The notes below the pieces were generated by a model that saw only the letters and a program-made list of their open reading frames with translations, was not told the origin of the DNA and ran no database searches. Shown in pieces: positions 38,888 to 48,627 of a stretch of DNA of 64,000 bases. Both the position numbers and the translations under genes were made by a program. Origin of the DNA: Lentzea albidocapillata. Lineage in GTDB: Bacteria > Actinomycetota > Actinomycetes > Mycobacteriales > Pseudonocardiaceae. The stretch lies in contig NZ_JOEA01000005.1 of the NCBI RefSeq assembly GCF_000719115.1, positions 1-64,000 on the forward strand, written 5' to 3'. Numbering within the stretch: position 1 is the first letter of the stretch; each line of letters starts with the position of its first letter.

Positions 38888-41107
38888 TCAGCGGGTGTCG
38901 GCGAACGCCGCGACCCAGGCGAGCGCCGAGTTCCAGTTGACGGCGACCTCGTTGGTCGACCAGGAGCCCAGCTCGTCGATGTAGCACTTGGCGGGGGCGC
39001 AGCCGGGCAGGTTCTGCTGGGCCACCGGGTCCTGCAGGCCCGAGTTGGGGCCGCCCGCGAGCGAACCGGCCGGCGGGTTCGGCAGCCTGGCGTCGACCTG
39101 GTTCGCCCAGTGCCGGTGGTGCTGGTTCCTGCTGGCCTTCTCGCCGTAGCCGCTGATGAACGACTGGTTGAGACCGTTGCGGCCGAGCAGGTAGTCCATC
39201 GACTCCAGCACCGCGTCGCTGTACCTGCGGTCGCGCGTGGTGTCGTAGGCCATCGCCATGATCATCGACGCGGTGAGCGTGGCGCTGGTCGACCCCCAGG
39301 CGTACAGGCCGTCGGAGGGCTTGGACGGGTTCGGGTAACCCTGCGACTTCAGGTCCCGCAGGTGGCCGTCCGCGACGTCGACGATCCGCGACCGGGCGGT
39401 GATCACGCGGTCGAGCGGGAACTTCAGCGGCAGGCGCATGATCGTGAGGTCGGCCAGCCCGCCGGTGTCCTTCCAGGAGAACCCCGCCGAGGTCAGCTTC
39501 GTGGTGACCTTGTTCAGGTACTCGCGCTTGCCGGTCGTCGCGTAGAGCTCGGCCCCGGCCCAGGAGAACTCGTCGGTGACGTTGGTGTCGTCGTAAGCGC
39601 CGCCACCGACGCTGTCCTCCTTCGGGGCGTACTTGGCGGGGGTGGCCAGCGCGGCCTTCCACGCGGTCTCGGCCGCGGCGAGGCACCTGTCGGAGAAGGC
39701 ACGGTCCCAGATCCGGTAGACGCGGGCGCACCGGGCTCCGGCGGCGGCGAGGTTCAGCGTGGCGGCCGTCGACGGGGCGTGCAGGTAACGCGGCTGCGGG
39801 TCGTTGTGCGGCAGCATCGGGTGCGCGGTCCAGGCCAGGTCGTGGATCTTGTGGTGGACCATGCCCGCGAGCGGCTTGCCGGCCGGGACCTGCATCTTCA
39901 GCAGGAACTCGACCTGCCAGCGTGCCTCGTCCAGCACGTCGGGCCGCTGGTTGTCCTGCTCGGGAATGGACAGCAGCCCATCACGGAAGCCCTCGATGTC
40001 GAACGTGTACAGCGACCGCTCGTAGGTGTCCATCAGCTGCCACGCTGCAAGTGCGCCGTTCACGACGTACTTGCCGTGGTCGCCCGCGTCGTACCAACCG
40101 CCGCTCACGTCCAGCGAGTAGTCGCACTCCCCCGGCAGGCAGGGCACCTGGATGTCGCCCTTGTTGGGCGCGACGCCGACATGGCCCGCGGGCCGGGCAT
40201 AGGCCTCACCGACGTACTTCGCCTCGATCGGGATGCCGCTGCGGTTGTGGTAGAAGTACTCGAGCGAGTCCCGTCGCAGCTGGTCGTAGGGCTTGTCGGT
40301 GATGTCGAACGGGTAGCTGCTGTCGGTTCCGACGGTCAGGCTGTAACCGCTTCCAGCCTTCTTGTAGGCCGAGAAGTCGGCGATGTGCACGTCGTCGCGC
40401 GTCATCGCGTCCTTGCCCTTGACCTGCGTCTTCCCCTTCCTGACGACGGTGCCCGCGGCGTCGCGCAGCTGCCAGTCGAGCGGCGTCGCGGAGCTGTTCA
40501 CGATCGAGGCGCGCTTGGTACCTGCCGTGGGATAGGCGTGCTGGTTGGTGCGCACCGGTGAGCCGTAGTCCCAGCCGCCGCCGGGCGGGATGATGCCGCC
40601 GGTCAGCGACACGTCGTCGATGCACAGCGTGTACGGCTCGGCCGACACACCACCGGCCTGGATCGCGACCTGGCCGCCGGTGCGGGTGGCCACAGTGGAC
40701 GTGCCGGTGAACTCGAACGCCTGGGGAGTGCCGGTCAGCGCGGCCGCCTTGTTCAGCACCGTGGTGTTCGGCGCCACGCCGAGCGCGACCGCCGCCCGCA
40801 CCGTGACGTTCTTCGTCGCGGTCGCGGTGAAGCGCAGGGTGTAGGGCTGCCCCGCCTCCAGCGGGATGTCGTTCTGGCCGATCATCGCCGTCCACGGGTT
40901 GGCCGTACCGCCCGGGATCTGCGCACACAACCTGCCATCGGCCACAGTGGATGGAGCGATTCCGCTGCTCCACCACGGGGTCTTCACACTGTCGAACCTG
41001 CCGTTGAGCACCCGCTCGTAGGCCTCGGCCGCGTTCACCTGAGGCGCGATCGTGACGAGCAGGACCAGCGGCAAACCGGCTGAAAGCAGCCTGTTCTTCA
41101 CGGACAT
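38888..41107 (-). CDS. Secreted GH9 endoglucanase with CBM4-like and Ig-like domains
   Basis: A 739-residue modular cellulase: signal peptide about 1-27; CBM4/9-like beta-sandwich about 30-170 (NGRFDSVKTPWW, YTLRFTATATKNVTVRAAVA, YTLCIDDVSLTG); CelD N-terminal Ig-like domain about 180-270 (RTNQHAYPTAGTKRASIV); GH9 (alpha/alpha)6 barrel about 275-735. The catalytic base region DVSGGWYDAGDHGKYVVNGA and the C-terminal acid Glu in WSTNEVAVNWNSALAWVAA are intact, with NQHHRHW also present. Family members are inverting endo- or exo-glucanases. Divergent from the sugar-binding-protein gene, with two LacI-type operators between them, so both directions should be de-repressed together by cello-oligosaccharide. 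Confidence 0.92.
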   Translation of the reverse strand: MSVKNRLLSAGLPLVLLVTIAPQVNAAEAYERVLNGRFDSVKTPWWSSGIAPSTVADGRLCAQIPGGTANPWTAMIGQNDIPLEAGQPYTLRFTATATKNVTVRAAVALGVAPNTTVLNKAAALTGTPQAFEFTGTSTVATRTGGQVAIQAGGVSAEPYTLCIDDVSLTGGIIPPGGGWDYGSPVRTNQHAYPTAGTKRASIVNSSATPLDWQLRDAAGTVVRKGKTQVKGKDAMTRDDVHIADFSAYKKAGSGYSLTVGTDSSYPFDITDKPYDQLRRDSLEYFYHNRSGIPIEAKYVGEAYARPAGHVGVAPNKGDIQVPCLPGECDYSLDVSGGWYDAGDHGKYVVNGALAAWQLMDTYERSLYTFDIEGFRDGLLSIPEQDNQRPDVLDEARWQVEFLLKMQVPAGKPLAGMVHHKIHDLAWTAHPMLPHNDPQPRYLHAPSTAATLNLAAAGARCARVYRIWDRAFSDRCLAAAETAWKAALATPAKYAPKEDSVGGGAYDDTNVTDEFSWAGAELYATTGKREYLNKVTTKLTSAGFSWKDTGGLADLTIMRLPLKFPLDRVITARSRIVDVADGHLRDLKSQGYPNPSKPSDGLYAWGSTSATLTASMIMAMAYDTTRDRRYSDAVLESMDYLLGRNGLNQSFISGYGEKASRNQHHRHWANQVDARLPNPPAGSLAGGPNSGLQDPVAQQNLPGCAPAKCYIDELGSWSTNEVAVNWNSALAWVAAFADTR

Positions 41108-41258
41108 ACCGGAGCCCTCTCGGGTCGAAGTCTTCCGGCACCACCGCAGCGTCGGAGCGAATGTTCACCCACCGGACTCCGCGTGTCAACGATCCCGCGT
41201 CATCAAAATGTGACCGGGGCTACCTCTTCACATCCGGATGGCGTCGTGGTTACAGTCC

Positions 41259-41272
41259 TGTAAGCGCTCACA
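41259..41272. promoter_or_regulatory. LacI-type operator in GH9/transporter divergent region
   Basis: TGTAAGCGCTCACA is the exact reverse complement of the site at 45871-45884, in front of the LacI regulator gene. Sharing of the same 14 bases at both ends of the cluster argues that the 45932 protein binds here. Confidence 0.78.
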
Positions 41273-41368
41273 GTCTCCCCCGATCCCGATGGGCGCACAC
41301 CGGCCGAAGCCGCAGCGTCGCAGCAGGTGAACGGTGTTTCTAGTGGCCGCTGAGCGCTCCAAATCAGT

Positions 41369-41382
41369 TGTTAGCGCTTGCG
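41369..41382. promoter_or_regulatory. Second operator before sugar-binding-protein gene
   Basis: TGTTAGCGCTTGCG keeps TGT, the AGCGCT core and the spacing of the 41259 site but has a degenerate right half. It lies 28 bases before the 41410 start, in a position to block RNA polymerase. Confidence 0.62.
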
Positions 41383-41409
41383 GACCATCCGCCAACTGGA
41401 GGTTCTTCG

Positions 41410-42693
41410 ATGGGCGTTCGACCGAGGCGCACTCTGCTCGCCACAACTCTGCTCAGCTCGCTGGTCGCCGTGTCCGCGTGCGGCGGCGGCACCGCCGACT
41501 CCGCGTCGGGGGACGTCACGCTGGTCGTCAAGACGTTCAGTCAGTTCGGCTACGACGAGCTGTACAAGGAATACGAGGCGAGCCACCCCGGCATCAAGAT
41601 CAAGGAAGAGAACATCGGCAAGCTCGGCGACTACACGCCGAAGCTGCAGCAGTGGCTCGCCACCGGCAAGGGAGCGGGCGACGTCGTCGCGATCGAGGAG
41701 GGCATCCTCTCGCAGTTCATGGCGAAGCCCGACCAGTTCGTGAACCTGCTCGACCACGGCGCCAAGGAACTCTCCGGCAACTTCCTGCCGTGGAAGTGGC
41801 AGCAGGCGTCCACATCGGACGGCAGCAAGGTCATCGGCCTCGGCACGGACGTCGGCGCGCAGGGCATGTGCTACCGCAGGGACCTCTTCGAGGCGGCCGG
41901 CCTGCCGACCGACCGTGACGCGGTCGGCAGGCTCTGGCCGACGTGGGACGCCTACATCGCGACGGGCAAGCAGTTCAAGGCGAAGTCCCCGGACGTCGGG
42001 TTCTACGACTCGACCGGCGGCCTCTACCTGAACATGCTGATGCAGTCGGGCGACCACACGTACTACGACGCCTCGAACAAGCTCGTGATCGACTCGAACG
42101 CGGCGGTGAGGTCGACGTGGAACAAGTCGATCGAAATGGTGCAGGCCGGTCTCTCGGCCGACATCGAGCAGTGGAGTCCACAGTGGAACGCCGGCTTCAA
42201 GAACGGCACCTTCGCCACGATCCCCTGCCCGTCCTGGATGCTCGGCACGATCGAGAAGCAGGCCGGCCCCGAGAACAAGGGCAAGTGGGACGTCACGAAG
42301 GTGCCGGGCAACGGCGCGGTGCGCGGTGGCTCGTTCCTCGCGGTCCCCACGCAGAGCACGCACCAGAAGGAAGCCGCCGAGCTGGTCAAGTTCCTGACCA
42401 GCGCCAAGGGCCAGACCTCCGCGTTCAAGGCCAAGAACAACTTCCCGTCCTCGCCGCAGGCCATCGACGACCCGGCGGTGCAGGACTTCAGGAACCCGTA
42501 CTTCAACGACGCGCCCGTCGGCAAGATCTTCGGCGACAGCGTCAAGGCGCTCAAGCCCGTCTACCTCGGCCCGGACAACAACGCCATCGGTGACCGCGTC
42601 GGCAACGCGCTGCTCGCCGTCGAGCAGGGCAAGCTCCAGCCCGGCGAGGCCTGGGCCAAGGCCGTCGACGACGCCCGGCGCCTGGCCAAGTAA
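41410..42693 (+). CDS. Extracellular sugar-binding lipoprotein of ABC transporter (CebE-like)
   Basis: A 427-residue lipoprotein. The signal ends with the lipobox LVAVSAC, giving a lipidated Cys near residue 24. The family-1 solute-binding fold (VTLVVKTFSQFGYDELYKEY, YTPKLQQWLATGKGAGDVVA, WMLGTIEKQAG, KEAAELVKFLTSAKGQTSAF) is clear. With the permeases, GH1 beta-glucosidase and LacI regulator in the same order as the cebEFG-bglC-cebR locus of Streptomyces, it probably binds cellobiose or cello-oligosaccharides. ATG at 41410 has GGAGG upstream. A hairpin after it may raise its expression above that of the permeases. No ATPase gene is present; MsiK elsewhere in the genome would be expected to serve. 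Confidence 0.87.
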   Translation: MGVRPRRTLLATTLLSSLVAVSACGGGTADSASGDVTLVVKTFSQFGYDELYKEYEASHPGIKIKEENIGKLGDYTPKLQQWLATGKGAGDVVAIEEGILSQFMAKPDQFVNLLDHGAKELSGNFLPWKWQQASTSDGSKVIGLGTDVGAQGMCYRRDLFEAAGLPTDRDAVGRLWPTWDAYIATGKQFKAKSPDVGFYDSTGGLYLNMLMQSGDHTYYDASNKLVIDSNAAVRSTWNKSIEMVQAGLSADIEQWSPQWNAGFKNGTFATIPCPSWMLGTIEKQAGPENKGKWDVTKVPGNGAVRGGSFLAVPTQSTHQKEAAELVKFLTSAKGQTSAFKAKNNFPSSPQAIDDPAVQDFRNPYFNDAPVGKIFGDSVKALKPVYLGPDNNAIGDRVGNALLAVEQGKLQPGEAWAKAVDDARRLAK

Positions 42694-42703
42694 CGACCTG
42701 GCG

Positions 42704-42732
42704 GCCGGGGCGAGTGGAACGTCCGCCCCGGC
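42704..42732 (+). terminator. Intra-operon stem-loop after the binding-protein gene
   Basis: GCCGGGGCG (42704-42712) pairs with CGCCCCGGC (42724-42732). Stem-loops at this place in sugar ABC operons usually limit read-through or protect the upstream mRNA, so that binding protein is made in excess. Confidence 0.6.
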
Positions 42733-42760
42733 TGCCATTCCCACCTCGTGAGGACACACG

Positions 42761-43732
42761 TTGGCGACTGATCTGCGGCCGAGGACGGCCACGAGCACCC
42801 CGCCCGGGAGCGCACCTCCTGGGCGACCACGCACCGGGCTGAAGAACCGGATCTCGCGCGTCGAGGTCAGATGGTCGCCCTACCTGTTCATCGCGCCGTT
42901 CTTCGTGATCTTCGCGGTGTTCGGCCTGTTCCCGCTGGTGTACACGGCCTGGGTTTCGTTGCACGACTGGGACATCACCGGTGCCGGCGCGTTCGTCGGG
43001 CTCGACAACTACGTCACGCTGTTCGCCGACCCCGACTTCTGGAACTCGGTCTACAACACCCTCGGCATGCTCGTGCTCGCCACCGTGCCCCAGCTGCTGA
43101 TGGCACTGGTGCTGGCCAGCCTGCTCAACCAGAAGCTGCGCGGCGTGACGTTCCTGCGGATGGGCGTGCTGCTGCCGATCGTCACCTCCGTGGCCGCCGT
43201 CGGCATCGTGTTCAGCCAGATCTTCGACCGCGACGCCGGCATGGTGAACGGCCTGCTGGGCCTCGTGAACGTCGACGCGGTCGACTGGCGCGCCGACAAG
43301 TGGTCGTCCTGGACCGCGATCGCCACCATGGTCAACTGGCGGTGGACCGGCTACAACGCGTTGATCTACCTCGCCGCCATGCAGGCCATCCCGAAGGACC
43401 TGTACGAAGCGGCCACAGTGGACGGTGCGGGCAAGATCAGGCAGTTCTGGAGCATCACCGTCCCGAACATCCGGCCCGCCATCGTCTTCACCGTCATCAT
43501 GTCCACCATCGCGGGCATGCAGCTCTTCACCGAACCGCTGATCTTCGGCCAGGGCAGCTTCGCCATCTCCGGCGGCAGCCTGCGCCAGTTCCAGACCGTG
43601 TCGATGTACATGTTCGAGAAGGCGTTCCGGGACTTCGACTACGGCTACGGCTCCGCCGTGGCGTGGATGATCTTCCTGCTGATCACCGTGCTCGGCGTCG
43701 TCAACTTCCTGATCACGCGGAGGTCGAAGTAG
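42761..43732 (+). CDS. Sugar ABC transporter permease (CebF-like)
   Basis: A 323-residue membrane protein with six predicted membrane segments (first at about 45-65, [20 protein letters not shown]) and the permease EAA-type loop [20 protein letters not shown]. It forms the MalF-like subunit of the channel for the substrate captured by the 41410 protein. The TTG start at 42761 follows GAGGAC; no better start fits the family length. The next permease starts three bases after its stop. Confidence 0.88.
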   Translation: MATDLRPRTATSTPPGSAPPGRPRTGLKNRISRVEVRWSPYLFIAPFFVIFAVFGLFPLVYTAWVSLHDWDITGAGAFVGLDNYVTLFADPDFWNSVYNTLGMLVLATVPQLLMALVLASLLNQKLRGVTFLRMGVLLPIVTSVAAVGIVFSQIFDRDAGMVNGLLGLVNVDAVDWRADKWSSWTAIATMVNWRWTGYNALIYLAAMQAIPKDLYEAATVDGAGKIRQFWSITVPNIRPAIVFTVIMSTIAGMQLFTEPLIFGQGSFAISGGSLRQFQTVSMYMFEKAFRDFDYGYGSAVAWMIFLLITVLGVVNFLITRRSK

Positions 43733-43734
43733 CC

Positions 43735-44556
43735 ATGCGCAAGACCCAGCCCCTCCTCTACGCCACGCTCCTCGTGGGCATCGCGCTCTCGGCGTTCCCG
43801 CTGTACTGGCTGTTCGTCGTCGCGACCCGTTCCAACGACGTGGTCGGCGACTGGCCGCCACCGCTCGCGCCCGGCCCGAACCTGTGGGACAACCTCGGCA
43901 GGCTGTTCGGCGCCGAGGACGCGAACTTCCTGCTGGGCATGTGGAACTCGCTGCTGACGTCGGCGGTCGTCACCGTGTCGGTGGTGTTCTTCTCCTCGCT
44001 GGCCGGTTTCGCGTTCGCCAAGCTGAAGTTCCGCGGCCGCAACGCATTGCTGCTCGTCATCCTCGCCACCATGATGATCCCGGTGCAGATGGGCATCATC
44101 CCGCTGTACATGATCATGGTCGAGCTGGGCTGGCAGAACCGGATGGAAGCCATCGTCGTGCCGGCGCTGGTGTCCGCGTTCGGCGTCTTCCTCATGCGCC
44201 AGTACGCCGAGCAGGCCGTGCCCGACGAGCTCATCGAGGCCGCGCGCATCGACGGCTGCAGCACGTTCCGCATCTTCTGGACGATCGTGCTGCCCGCCTT
44301 GCGCCCCGGCGCCGCGGTCCTCGCGCTGACCACGTTCATGGGCACCTGGAACGAGTTCCTGTGGCCGCTCGCCGTGCTCGAGGCGGACAACCCGACCGTC
44401 CAGTTCTCCCTGTCGCAGCTCTCGACCACCTACTACACCGACTACACGCTCATGTTCACCGGAGCGCTGGTCGCCACCGTTCCGCTGCTGCTCGTGTTCA
44501 TCGCGTTCGGTCGCCAGATCATCGGCGGCATCATGGAAGGGGCGGTCAAGGCATGA
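43735..44556 (+). CDS. Sugar ABC transporter permease (CebG-like)
   Basis: A 273-residue MalG-like permease with six hydrophobic segments and the EAA loop ([20 protein letters not shown]), which docks to the shared ATPase. ATG at 43735 directly follows the CebF-like stop, and its own stop overlaps the GH1 gene by four bases, so the three are translationally coupled. Confidence 0.88.
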   Translation: MRKTQPLLYATLLVGIALSAFPLYWLFVVATRSNDVVGDWPPPLAPGPNLWDNLGRLFGAEDANFLLGMWNSLLTSAVVTVSVVFFSSLAGFAFAKLKFRGRNALLLVILATMMIPVQMGIIPLYMIMVELGWQNRMEAIVVPALVSAFGVFLMRQYAEQAVPDELIEAARIDGCSTFRIFWTIVLPALRPGAAVLALTTFMGTWNEFLWPLAVLEADNPTVQFSLSQLSTTYYTDYTLMFTGALVATVPLLLVFIAFGRQIIGGIMEGAVKA

Positions 44557-45875
44557 CCACGTTCGAACCCGGCTTCCTCTGGGGCGCGGCCACCTCCAGC
44601 TACCAGATCGAGGGCGCCGTCGCCGAGGACGGTCGTCTTCCGTCCATCTGGGACACCTTCTGCGCGACCCCCGGCAAGGTGGACAACGGTGACAGCGGCG
44701 CGGTCGCCGCCGACCACTACCACCGCTACCCCGAGGACGTCGCGATCATGCGCGAACTCGGCCTGGGCGCCTACCGGTTCTCCATCGCCTGGCCGCGGGT
44801 GCAGCCGCTCGGCTCCGGTGCCGCCAACGAGCGCGGCCTCGACTTCTACCGGCGGCTCGTGGACACGTTGCTGGACAACGACATCCAGCCGTGGCCGACC
44901 CTCTACCACTGGGACCTCCCCCAGCCGCTGGAGGACGCCGGCGGCTGGCCGGAACGGGACACCGCGCTGCGGTTCGCCGAGTACGCGCAGATCGTGCACG
45001 AGGCACTGGGTGACCGCGTCGCGCACTGGACGACGCTCAACGAGCCCTGGTGCTCCGCGTTCCTCGGCTACGCCACCGGCCGGCACGCACCCGGACGTCA
45101 AGAGCCCGCCGCGTCGATCCGCGCCGCGCACCACCTGCTGCTGGGCCACGGACTCGCGGTACAGGCGATGCCGGACGCACGGGTCGGCATCACGCTGAAC
45201 CTCTCCCACGTCACGGCCGGTTCGAACGCCGACGAGGACGTCGACGCGGCGCGCCGCATCGACGGCATGCAGAACCGGATCTTCCTCGATCCCCTGCTGC
45301 TCGCCGAGTACCCCGCCGACGTCATGCGCGACCTCGAACCCGTCACCGACTTCGGTTTCGTGCAGGAGGACGACCTCAAGACGATCGCCGCGCCGATCGA
45401 CTTCCTCGGCGTGAACTACTACTCCCCCATGCTCGTCGGCCACGGCACGGAAGCCCGTCCGTCCGCTTACGTCGGCTCCGAGCACGTCCAGCACCTCGAC
45501 GGTGGCCGGGCACGGACGTCGATCGGCTGGGAGATCGACCCTCACGGCCTGCTCGACCTGTTGCTGCGGCTGGACCGCGAGTATCCGGACGTTCCCCTGT
45601 ACGTCACCGAGAACGGCGCCGCGTTCGACGACGAGGTGCACGACGCCGGCCGCGTCGCGTACCTGGACGGGCACGTGCGGGCCTGCGCCGAGGCGATCAG
45701 CCGCGGCGTCGCGCTGAAGGGCTACTTCGCCTGGTCGCTGCTCGACAACTTCGAGTGGTCCTTCGGCTACGCCCAGCGGTTCGGCCTGGTGCACGTCGAC
45801 TACGACACCCAGCGGCGCACCCCGAAGGACAGTGCCCGCTGGTACGCCGGCGTGATCCGGCGCGGCGGTCTGTGA
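44553..45875 (+). CDS. GH1 beta-glucosidase (BglC-like)
   Basis: A 440-residue cytosolic glycosidase with the full GH1 signature: [15 protein letters not shown] at the N-terminus, the acid/base Glu in [11 protein letters not shown], the nucleophile Glu in [11 protein letters not shown] and the substrate-binding [13 protein letters not shown]. It hydrolyses imported cellobiose or cello-oligosaccharides to glucose with retention. It lies at the end of the ABC transporter operon, and its stop codon is inside the operator of the LacI regulator gene. Confidence 0.93.
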   Translation: MTTFEPGFLWGAATSSYQIEGAVAEDGRLPSIWDTFCATPGKVDNGDSGAVAADHYHRYPEDVAIMRELGLGAYRFSIAWPRVQPLGSGAANERGLDFYRRLVDTLLDNDIQPWPTLYHWDLPQPLEDAGGWPERDTALRFAEYAQIVHEALGDRVAHWTTLNEPWCSAFLGYATGRHAPGRQEPAASIRAAHHLLLGHGLAVQAMPDARVGITLNLSHVTAGSNADEDVDAARRIDGMQNRIFLDPLLLAEYPADVMRDLEPVTDFGFVQEDDLKTIAAPIDFLGVNYYSPMLVGHGTEARPSAYVGSEHVQHLDGGRARTSIGWEIDPHGLLDLLLRLDREYPDVPLYVTENGAAFDDEVHDAGRVAYLDGHVRACAEAISRGVALKGYFAWSLLDNFEWSFGYAQRFGLVHVDYDTQRRTPKDSARWYAGVIRRGGL

Positions 45876-45884
45876 GCGCTTACA
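45871..45884. promoter_or_regulatory. LacI-type operator at lacI regulator promoter
   Basis: TGTGAGCGCTTACA overlaps the GH1 stop codon and lies 48 bases before the regulator start. It equals the reverse complement of the site at 41259-41272, indicating autoregulation and co-control of the cluster. The Streptomyces CebR site, as I recall it, is TGGGAGCGCTCCCA, so the outer bases differ. Confidence 0.78.
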
Positions 45885-45931
45885 GAATTGCTACGCTCGA
45901 CGCACGCCGACGCAGACAGGGAGACCGCCAG

Positions 45932-46933
45932 ATGAACACCCGACCTCCGACCCTGGAGGAAGTGGCGCAACGCGCAGGCGTCTCGACGGGCACCGTGTCC
46001 CGCGTCATCAACAACGCGCGCCACGTCAGCGAAAAGTCGAAGCGCGCGGTCCAGAACGCCATCACGGACCTGGGCTACGTGCCGAACACCGCCGCCCGCT
46101 CACTGGCGAGCCAGCGCCGCGGTGCCGTCGTCCTGGTGATCTCCAGTGACGACCCGGCGCTGTTCGCCAACCTCTTCTTCGCCGAGGTGATCACCGGTGT
46201 CAACGCGGTGCTGGAGGAGACGGATCTGCACCTGATGCTCCTGCTCGCCGCCTCCCAGCGCGGCAGGGACAGGTTCGGGCAGGTGCTCCAGTCGCGCGGC
46301 GCGGACGGCGTGATGCTGCTGGCGCTCAAGGAGAACGACCCGCTGTCGAAGATGGCGGAGGACAGTGGCCTGCCCGCCGTCCACGGTGGACGTTCGCTCG
46401 ACCGCGCTCCCCAGTGGTACGTCGACGCGGACAACCGGGGCGGCGCCCGCACGGCCGTCGAGCACCTCATCTCGACCGGCCGCAAGAACATCGCCACGAT
46501 CACCGGCGAACTCGACACCCACGCCGGCATGTCGCGCTACATGGGCTTCCGCGAAGCCGTCGTCCTCGCGGGCCTGAGCGACAAGCGCGTGGCACACGGC
46601 GATTTCAGCGAGTCCAGCGGTGCCGCCGCCATGAAGCTCCTGCTCGACGATCACCCCGACCTGGACTCCGTCTTCGTCGCCTCCGACGCCATGGCCACCG
46701 GAGCGCTGGCCGTGCTTCGCGAACGCGGCAAGCGGGTTCCGGTGGACGTCGCGGTCGTCGGGTTCAACGACATCGTCACCGCGCAGCACACCCAGCCCGC
46801 CCTCACCACGGTCCGGCAGCCCATCGAGGCACTCGGCCGCGAGATGACGCGGATGCTGATCCGGTTGCTGAACGGCGAGCAGCCGACGTCGTTGATACTG
46901 CCCACCGAACTGATCATCCGGGACTCGGCCTGA
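45932..46933 (+). CDS. LacI-family repressor (CebR-like)
   Basis: A 333-residue repressor: HTH at about residues 7-55 (TLEEVAQRAGVSTGTVSRVI, GYVPNTAARSLASQRRGAVV with the hinge) and periplasmic-binding-protein-like sensor domain about 60-333. It should repress the GH9, ABC transporter and GH1 genes until cellobiose-like sugars bind. The HTH recognition helix (STGTVSRVINNARH) is not identical to Streptomyces CebR, consistent with the altered operator. ATG at 45932 follows GGGAG. It has its own operator and is the last gene of the cluster. Confidence 0.9.
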   Translation: MNTRPPTLEEVAQRAGVSTGTVSRVINNARHVSEKSKRAVQNAITDLGYVPNTAARSLASQRRGAVVLVISSDDPALFANLFFAEVITGVNAVLEETDLHLMLLLAASQRGRDRFGQVLQSRGADGVMLLALKENDPLSKMAEDSGLPAVHGGRSLDRAPQWYVDADNRGGARTAVEHLISTGRKNIATITGELDTHAGMSRYMGFREAVVLAGLSDKRVAHGDFSESSGAAAMKLLLDDHPDLDSVFVASDAMATGALAVLRERGKRVPVDVAVVGFNDIVTAQHTQPALTTVRQPIEALGREMTRMLIRLLNGEQPTSLILPTELIIRDSA

Positions 46934-46936
46934 AGC

Positions 46937-48148
46937 TCACGCGACGTCCAGGACGGTCTTGAGCCAGCCGTCCTCGCGCCGGTCGAAGGTCTTGTAGGCC
47001 TCGATGGCGTCGACCGGGTCCTTATGGCGGGTGATGAACGCCGTGGGGTCGACGGTGCCGCTGACGACGAGGTCCAGCAACTGCGGCAGGTAGCGGCGGT
47101 GGTTGCAGTTGCCCATGTTCAGGGTGAGGTTCTTGTTCATCGCCTCCCCGATCGGGAAGCGGTCGAACCCCGCCGGGTAGACACCGATCACCCCGATCGT
47201 GCCCGCCTTCGCGACGGCCTGCACGGCCCACCGCAGCGCCAGGCTCGGCGCGTTGCCCGGCACCCACTGCTCGCCCCGCGGCGCCGCGTCCGGTGCCGCC
47301 TGGGACCGTTCCTGCTCGAACTGCTCCGCCTGCTGCTCGTACTGCTCGGCGGCCGGTCCGCGCTCCGGGCGCTGCGCGTCCACGCCGACGGCCTCGATCA
47401 CCCGGTCGGCGCCGACGCCGCCGGTCAGTTCCTTCGCCAGCGCGACCGGGTCCTCGACGTTGAAGTCGATGGTCTCCGCGTTCTGCTCCCGGGCCTTGTC
47501 CAGGCGCGACGCGATGCCGTCCACCACCAGCACCCGGCCCGCGCCCTGGCGCTTGGCCGAGGCGATCGCGAACTGGCCCACCACACCGGCTCCCAGCACC
47601 AGCACGGTGTCGCCGTCGCCCACCTCGGCGAGCCGGGCGCCGAACCACGACGTCGGGAAGATGTCCGACAGCAGGATGGCCTGGTCGTCGCTCACCGCGT
47701 CGGGAACGCGCACCAGCGTCGTCATCGCGAACGGGATCCGGGCGTACTCGGCCTGCAGGCCGTCGACCGGTCCGGTCATCTCCGGGCCGCCGAAGAAGCA
47801 CGTGCCCGCCGACGGGCCGTTGGGGTTGGCCGTGTCGCACTGGGCGAAGTACCCGGCCCGGCAGTACGAGCACGTGCCGCACCCGACGGTCGAGGTCACC
47901 ACCACCCGGTCGCCCGGCGTGAACCCGCGCACCGCCGGGCCTGCCTCCTCGACCACACCGACCGCCTCGTGGCCGAGCACCGTGCCCTGCACCATGCCCG
48001 GCATCGTGCCGCGCACCATGTGAAGGTCCGTGCCGCAGATCGCGCTGCGGGTGATCCGCACGATCGCGTCGGACGGTTCCAGGATCTTCGGATCGGGCAC
48101 GGTGTCCAGACGGATGTCACCGATGCCGTGCCACACCACTGCCTTCAC
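46937..48148 (-). CDS. Zinc-dependent alcohol dehydrogenase, glutathione-independent formaldehyde dehydrogenase type
   Basis: A 403-residue medium-chain dehydrogenase. Catalytic-zinc region SAICGTDLHM and GHEAVGVVEEAG; structural-zinc cysteines in VGCGTCSYCRAGYFAQCD; NAD-binding VLVLGAGVVGQFAI. The long insert with PERGPAAEQYEQQAEQFEQE and WVPGNAPSLALRWAVQAV is typical of the formaldehyde-dismutase-like subgroup found in actinobacteria. GTG at 48148 has AGGGGA upstream. It is separated by 88 bases from the 48237 gene on the same strand. Confidence 0.88.
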   Translation of the reverse strand: MKAVVWHGIGDIRLDTVPDPKILEPSDAIVRITRSAICGTDLHMVRGTMPGMVQGTVLGHEAVGVVEEAGPAVRGFTPGDRVVVTSTVGCGTCSYCRAGYFAQCDTANPNGPSAGTCFFGGPEMTGPVDGLQAEYARIPFAMTTLVRVPDAVSDDQAILLSDIFPTSWFGARLAEVGDGDTVLVLGAGVVGQFAIASAKRQGAGRVLVVDGIASRLDKAREQNAETIDFNVEDPVALAKELTGGVGADRVIEAVGVDAQRPERGPAAEQYEQQAEQFEQERSQAAPDAAPRGEQWVPGNAPSLALRWAVQAVAKAGTIGVIGVYPAGFDRFPIGEAMNKNLTLNMGNCNHRRYLPQLLDLVVSGTVDPTAFITRHKDPVDAIEAYKTFDRREDGWLKTVLDVA

Positions 48149-48236
48149 GGCGCTTCCCCTCTTTCGTCGACGTCCTCCTGGCCCGAGTTCCCGCCGAACA
48201 GACGACAAAAACACGGTCCACAGTGGATCGACCGCG

Positions 48237-48614
48237 TCAGCCCGCCGGCCAGGCCATGGTGGACAACAGCGCCAGCTCGGCCTGGCGGGAGTCGAGGCGG
48301 CTGTGCTGGACCACGACCGGGACGTCGCTGTGCAGCACCGTGGCGAAGTCGGTGTCCCGTGGAATCGGTTGCGGGTCGGTCAGGTCGTTGAACCGCTGGT
48401 GCCGCGTGCGTCGCGCGGGCACCGTGAAGCGGTAGGGGCCGACCGGTTCCCTGTCGGTGAAGTAGACGGTGATCTCCACGTGCGCGTCCGTGTCGGAGGC
48501 GTTGAGGATGCACGCGGTCTCGTGGCTTTCCAGGGCCGGGCCTTCGCCGTGCCCGGTACCGGGGATGTGCCCCTCCGCGATCACCCAGGTGCGCTGTCCC
48601 AGAGCGTTCTGCAT
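48237..48614 (-). CDS. Sensory-rhodopsin-transducer-like (ASRT family) protein
   Basis: A 125-residue beta-rich protein matching the Anabaena sensory rhodopsin transducer family (GQRTWVIAEGHIPGTGHGEG, HETACILNASDTDAHVEITV, VPARRTRHQRFNDL, VPVVVQHSRLDSRQAELAL). In Anabaena the transducer interacts with a sensory rhodopsin and DNA; many actinobacteria carry it without a rhodopsin. ATG at 48614 with GGAG. It is directly downstream (13 bases) of the Cys-rich copper protein gene. No rhodopsin was seen in the window, so its partner here is unknown. Confidence 0.78.
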   Translation of the reverse strand: MQNALGQRTWVIAEGHIPGTGHGEGPALESHETACILNASDTDAHVEITVYFTDREPVGPYRFTVPARRTRHQRFNDLTDPQPIPRDTDFATVLHSDVPVVVQHSRLDSRQAELALLSTMAWPAG

Positions 48615-48627
48615 GGACAGGCTCCGC

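Larger units (their letters stand above)
41108..41409. other. Divergent control region between GH9 and ABC transporter operon, 302 bp
   Basis: No gene. It contains two GCGCT operators (41259-41272 and 41369-41382) and a weaker CTGAGCGCTCCA near 41350. GGAGG before the 41410 start is the ribosome-binding site of the transporter gene. Confidence 0.7.
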
